The notes beneath the pieces were generated by a model. The model was given only the letters and a program-made list of their open reading frames with translations, did not search any database and was not told the origin of the DNA. The position numbers and the translations under genes were made by a program. Of a DNA stretch of 43,332 nucleotides, positions 41,233 through 43,332 are shown one piece after another (within the stretch, counting starts at the first letter, position 1; the number at the start of each line of letters is the position of its first letter). Origin of the DNA: Bacteroidales bacterium. GTDB taxonomy: Bacteria; Bacteroidota; Bacteroidia; Bacteroidales; F082. Location: assembly GCA_016936505.1 (NCBI GenBank), contig JAFGXS010000009.1, forward strand, positions 1 through 43,332, read 5' to 3'.

Positions 41233-42861
41233 TTAATCTTGTGGCAATGTAAAACGTTGTTCTGCTTTTTCCATTTGTTTTTGAAGTGTTTTTCTGTCCC
41301 AGTGCAGCCTGTCTTTCATTGTATGTGCAATTTTTTCCAGTACGTCTTTTCCGGGATGTCCCAGCGTTCCCAACCCTGTTCTTCTGAACAGTACATCATC
41401 CAGAAACATCGCCGACTCCTGTTCCATTGCATAAACTACTTCAGCCAGAATTTCCCCGTCAGCGTTTAACACTTCAGCTAATTTAGGATTTTCTTTGGCC
41501 ATTTGAAACAATTCGTGTGACTCGGTTCCGTAATTTTTTCCAAGGTAAGTAATGGTTTTTTGCGAAAAGTCGGGATAATCCCTGGCCAGTTTCTCCAGAA
41601 ATTCATCCATGTCAGGAATTTCACATCCTGAAAGAAACTCATTGGAAGTGTTTGAATCGGGAAGCTCTTTTGTCATCTTCTTTTTGATGAGTTCCATCAC
41701 ATTTTCAGCGAGCTGCCTGCTGGTGGTATATTTTCCGCCTTCTAAGGTAATCATGCCGTCGAGTCCTTCGTCAGCGTTGTCGTAGATTTCATATTTTCGG
41801 GACGATTCATAAGAGTTTTCTGTTTCTGTGTCAGCGAGTGGCCTTAATCCACCGTAATAAAACTCAACATCTTCATAACTCAGTTTTACTGCATAATTTT
41901 CATTCACATCATTTAAAAGCTGCATGATGCTTTCTTTGGTAACGCGATAGTCGTCAGGATTGCCATGATATTCTTTGTCGGTAGTGCCGATGAGTGAATG
42001 ATTTCGCCAGGGAATGATCATAATGTGGCGTTCGTTTTTGGTGACCTGCGAAACGGTATGGTTGGCATTCAGTTTTCTTGTGATGATGTGAATACCTTCA
42101 GAACGGCGGATGCTGTGTTGTGTTTCTTCGTGCGCTGCCGTTTTGATGGTGCGATCGGCCCAGGGGCCTGTACAGTTTACAATGATGGGAGCCGAATAGC
42201 TTGCTGTGCTATTCTGGATTTTGTCTTTGACTTCTACACCGGTTATTTTTTTACCCTTTTTTATGAACCCTGTTACTTCGGCATAATTGGAAAGCGCAGC
42301 ACCTTTGGCTTCGGCCGATTTCAGAAATGCCAGGGTCAGCCTTTCGGGAAAGATATTCTGATGATCATAAAATATCATAGACCCCGTCAGGTTGCGTGTG
42401 GGGACAATGCTTTCCAGACTGCGGGTTTCCTGTTTTGAGAGTGACCTGAAATTAGGAATCTTTTTGGAAGGATCGTTGGTGAGTTTTTTGTCGAAACCCA
42501 GTATGTCGTACATTACCATTCCCATGCCCAGCACTACTTTTCCGCTTTTTGAGTCTTTGTAAGTAGGAATCATAAACGGAACCGGGTAAATGAAATTTGG
42601 GGCAATATTGCTCAGTGTTTTGCGCTCTTTTAATGACTCACGGACGAGACCCAGTTCCATATTTTTTAAATAACGCAAACCGCCGTGAATCAGTTTGGAA
42701 GTTGCGGAAGATGTAGCTCCGCCATAATCGGCTTTTTCAAAAAGTGTCACACTAAGCCCTGCAGAAGCTGCTTCATAGGCCAGTGCTGCGCCTGTAATTC
42801 CTCCACCGACAATAATAACGTCAAAGTTGCCGGTTGACTGCTGTTCAATAGTTCGTTTCAT
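41233..42861 (-). CDS. glpD: FAD-dependent glycerol-3-phosphate dehydrogenase
   Basis: A 542-residue membrane-associated flavoenzyme oxidising glycerol-3-phosphate to dihydroxyacetone phosphate, with electrons passing to quinone. The N-terminal FAD site is VIIVGGGITGAALAYEA (15-31), followed by SSATSKLIHGGLRYL (51-65), the GlpD signature. GTTDKEYHG and the C-terminal domain with LEGGKYTTSRQLAENVM complete the family pattern. It is first in the glpD-AGPS-like-kinase operon, so its DHAP could feed the AGPS-like step. The upstream minus-strand GAATTTTG is one base off the -7 consensus. Confidence 0.93.
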   Translation of the reverse strand: MKRTIEQQSTGNFDVIIVGGGITGAALAYEAASAGLSVTLFEKADYGGATSSATSKLIHGGLRYLKNMELGLVRESLKERKTLSNIAPNFIYPVPFMIPTYKDSKSGKVVLGMGMVMYDILGFDKKLTNDPSKKIPNFRSLSKQETRSLESIVPTRNLTGSMIFYDHQNIFPERLTLAFLKSAEAKGAALSNYAEVTGFIKKGKKITGVEVKDKIQNSTASYSAPIIVNCTGPWADRTIKTAAHEETQHSIRRSEGIHIITRKLNANHTVSQVTKNERHIMIIPWRNHSLIGTTDKEYHGNPDDYRVTKESIMQLLNDVNENYAVKLSYEDVEFYYGGLRPLADTETENSYESSRKYEIYDNADEGLDGMITLEGGKYTTSRQLAENVMELIKKKMTKELPDSNTSNEFLSGCEIPDMDEFLEKLARDYPDFSQKTITYLGKNYGTESHELFQMAKENPKLAEVLNADGEILAEVVYAMEQESAMFLDDVLFRRTGLGTLGHPGKDVLEKIAHTMKDRLHWDRKTLQKQMEKAEQRFTLPQD

Positions 42862-42940
42862 TTGTTTTATCCTTTCCTACAAAATTCGTTGACTCTGAGG
42901 ATAATATTTTTAACAAATGGTAAAAAATAAGTGGGTTTTT

Positions 42941-43017
42941 TGTCAAGCTGAGCGCTAGCGAAGTATCTCTGTGTGGAAAGAGATTCTTCTCTCCACTGCG
43001 TTCCGATCAGAATGACA
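42941..43017. repeat. Palindromic GTCA-CTGAGCG element, well-preserved copy
   Basis: The left arm TGTCAAGCTGAGCGCTAGCG (then AAGTATCTC) mirrors the right arm (GAGATTCTT..., ending CGATCAGAATGACA): an imperfect 77-base inverted repeat with a GTGTGGAAAGAGA core. It matches the decayed copy at 12103-12182. The region 42862-43332 has no gene I can support: it holds this element, the second dispersed repeat and a short open frame running off the edge. Confidence 0.75.
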
Positions 43018-43134
43018 AACGTGAGGTGTACAGGGTGTCAGGCTTTTTTCTTTCCTTGAGGCCTTGCCTCAAACTTCAAACCCTTTTCTGTTCGGGGAAG
43101 CATGGGGGACTCTCCCAAGCTCCACTTTTTGTCC

Positions 43135-43158
43135 GGGGAAGCTTTAACCAAACAATAA
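43135..43158. repeat. Dispersed repeat, copy 2 (GGGGAAGCTTTAACCAAAC)
   Basis: GGGGAAGCTTTAACCAAAC then AATAA matches 12066-12089. A shorter GGGGAAGC also occurs at 43093. Confidence 0.55.
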
Positions 43159-43332
43159 GGGCAATACAAACAAGCTGTTGTATGAAATCATGAAAATTTT
43201 TAAATTAGCGAACGAAAAACTAAAATTTTGAAACATTTACCCAAAATAGTATCTTTTCGATTTACGGAAACAGACGGATATTGCCACCGCAACAGGTATT
43301 GTTCGGTATTTTTGGTACGGGTAAAAGGAGTT

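Noticed and set aside
41998-42438. A 146-residue open frame antisense to glpD
   Set aside because: It lies inside glpD on the opposite strand, and no start signal or homology pattern is seen.
43214-43332. Short open frame at the right edge, possibly from a TTG
   Set aside because: Only about 35 codons remain in the window and the translation (YCHRNRYCSVFLV) looks non-coding, so I do not call a gene.
1-43332. tRNA, rRNA, CRISPR arrays, insertion sequences, phage or integrase genes
   Set aside because: No cloverleaf-like sequence, no regular short-spacer repeat array, and no transposase or integrase motifs were seen on either strand.

Overview
The window looks like chromosomal DNA of a member of the Bacteroidota, probably class Bacteroidia. 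The reasons are a type IX secretion (T9SS) locus (gldJ, porU, porV), many exact copies of the phylum's -7 promoter motif TAnnTTTG shortly upstream of genes, few Shine-Dalgarno sequences, and a TonB/ExbB/ExbD and OmpA-TPR envelope repertoire. A Tat-exported superoxide reductase and an NhaD-type Na+/H+ antiporter suggest an oxygen-sensitive, perhaps saline or marine lifestyle; that is inference. I see no rRNA, tRNA, CRISPR array, transposase or prophage. Most of the window is ordinary, densely packed housekeeping DNA.

Layout. 1-2640: OmpA/TPR outer-membrane protein and a strong terminator. 2.7-4.9 kb: panB, an RluA-type pseudouridine synthase and a TrhA/hemolysin-III membrane protein in one tight + strand unit. 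4.9-5.9 kb: a NifX-like protein diverging from a Tat-signal superoxide reductase. 5.9-9.7 kb: rlmD, purB and murB on the minus strand. 9.8-12.3 kb: a gene remnant, a GNAT acetyltransferase, a beta-lactamase-fold serine hydrolase, and a 578-base gene-free stretch with a 42-bp tandem repeat and a decayed palindromic element. 12.3-18.5 kb: minus-strand genes for a C1 peptidase, ALDH7-type dehydrogenase, FolC, TonB, ExbD and ExbB. 18.8-20.2 kb: nhaD.

20.3-29.6 kb: gldJ, murF and anmK on the minus strand diverge from porU and porV on the plus strand. This couples T9SS outer-membrane sorting (the PorU sortase with its PorV shuttle, plus the GldJ lipoprotein) to cell-wall precursor synthesis and recycling. 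29.7-31.8 kb: phosphohexomutase, a SpoIIAA/STAS-like protein and a 68-residue orphan. 31.8-35.8 kb: a SufS-like PLP enzyme lacking the expected catalytic Cys, a PepSY-like exported protein with an Asp/Tyr-rich insert, and bifunctional Nnr. 35.9-37.7 kb: an ABC-F ATPase.

37.7-43.3 kb: three copies of an ~83-bp REP-like repeat sit at the end of a very tight minus-strand operon: GlpD-type glycerol-3-phosphate dehydrogenase, an alkyl-DHAP-synthase (AGPS)-like FAD enzyme and an FGGY sugar/polyol kinase of unknown substrate. This operon is the best candidate here for an undescribed pathway, possibly glycerol-phosphate or ether-lipid metabolism. The right end holds a second copy of the palindromic element seen near 12.1 kb and no convincing gene.
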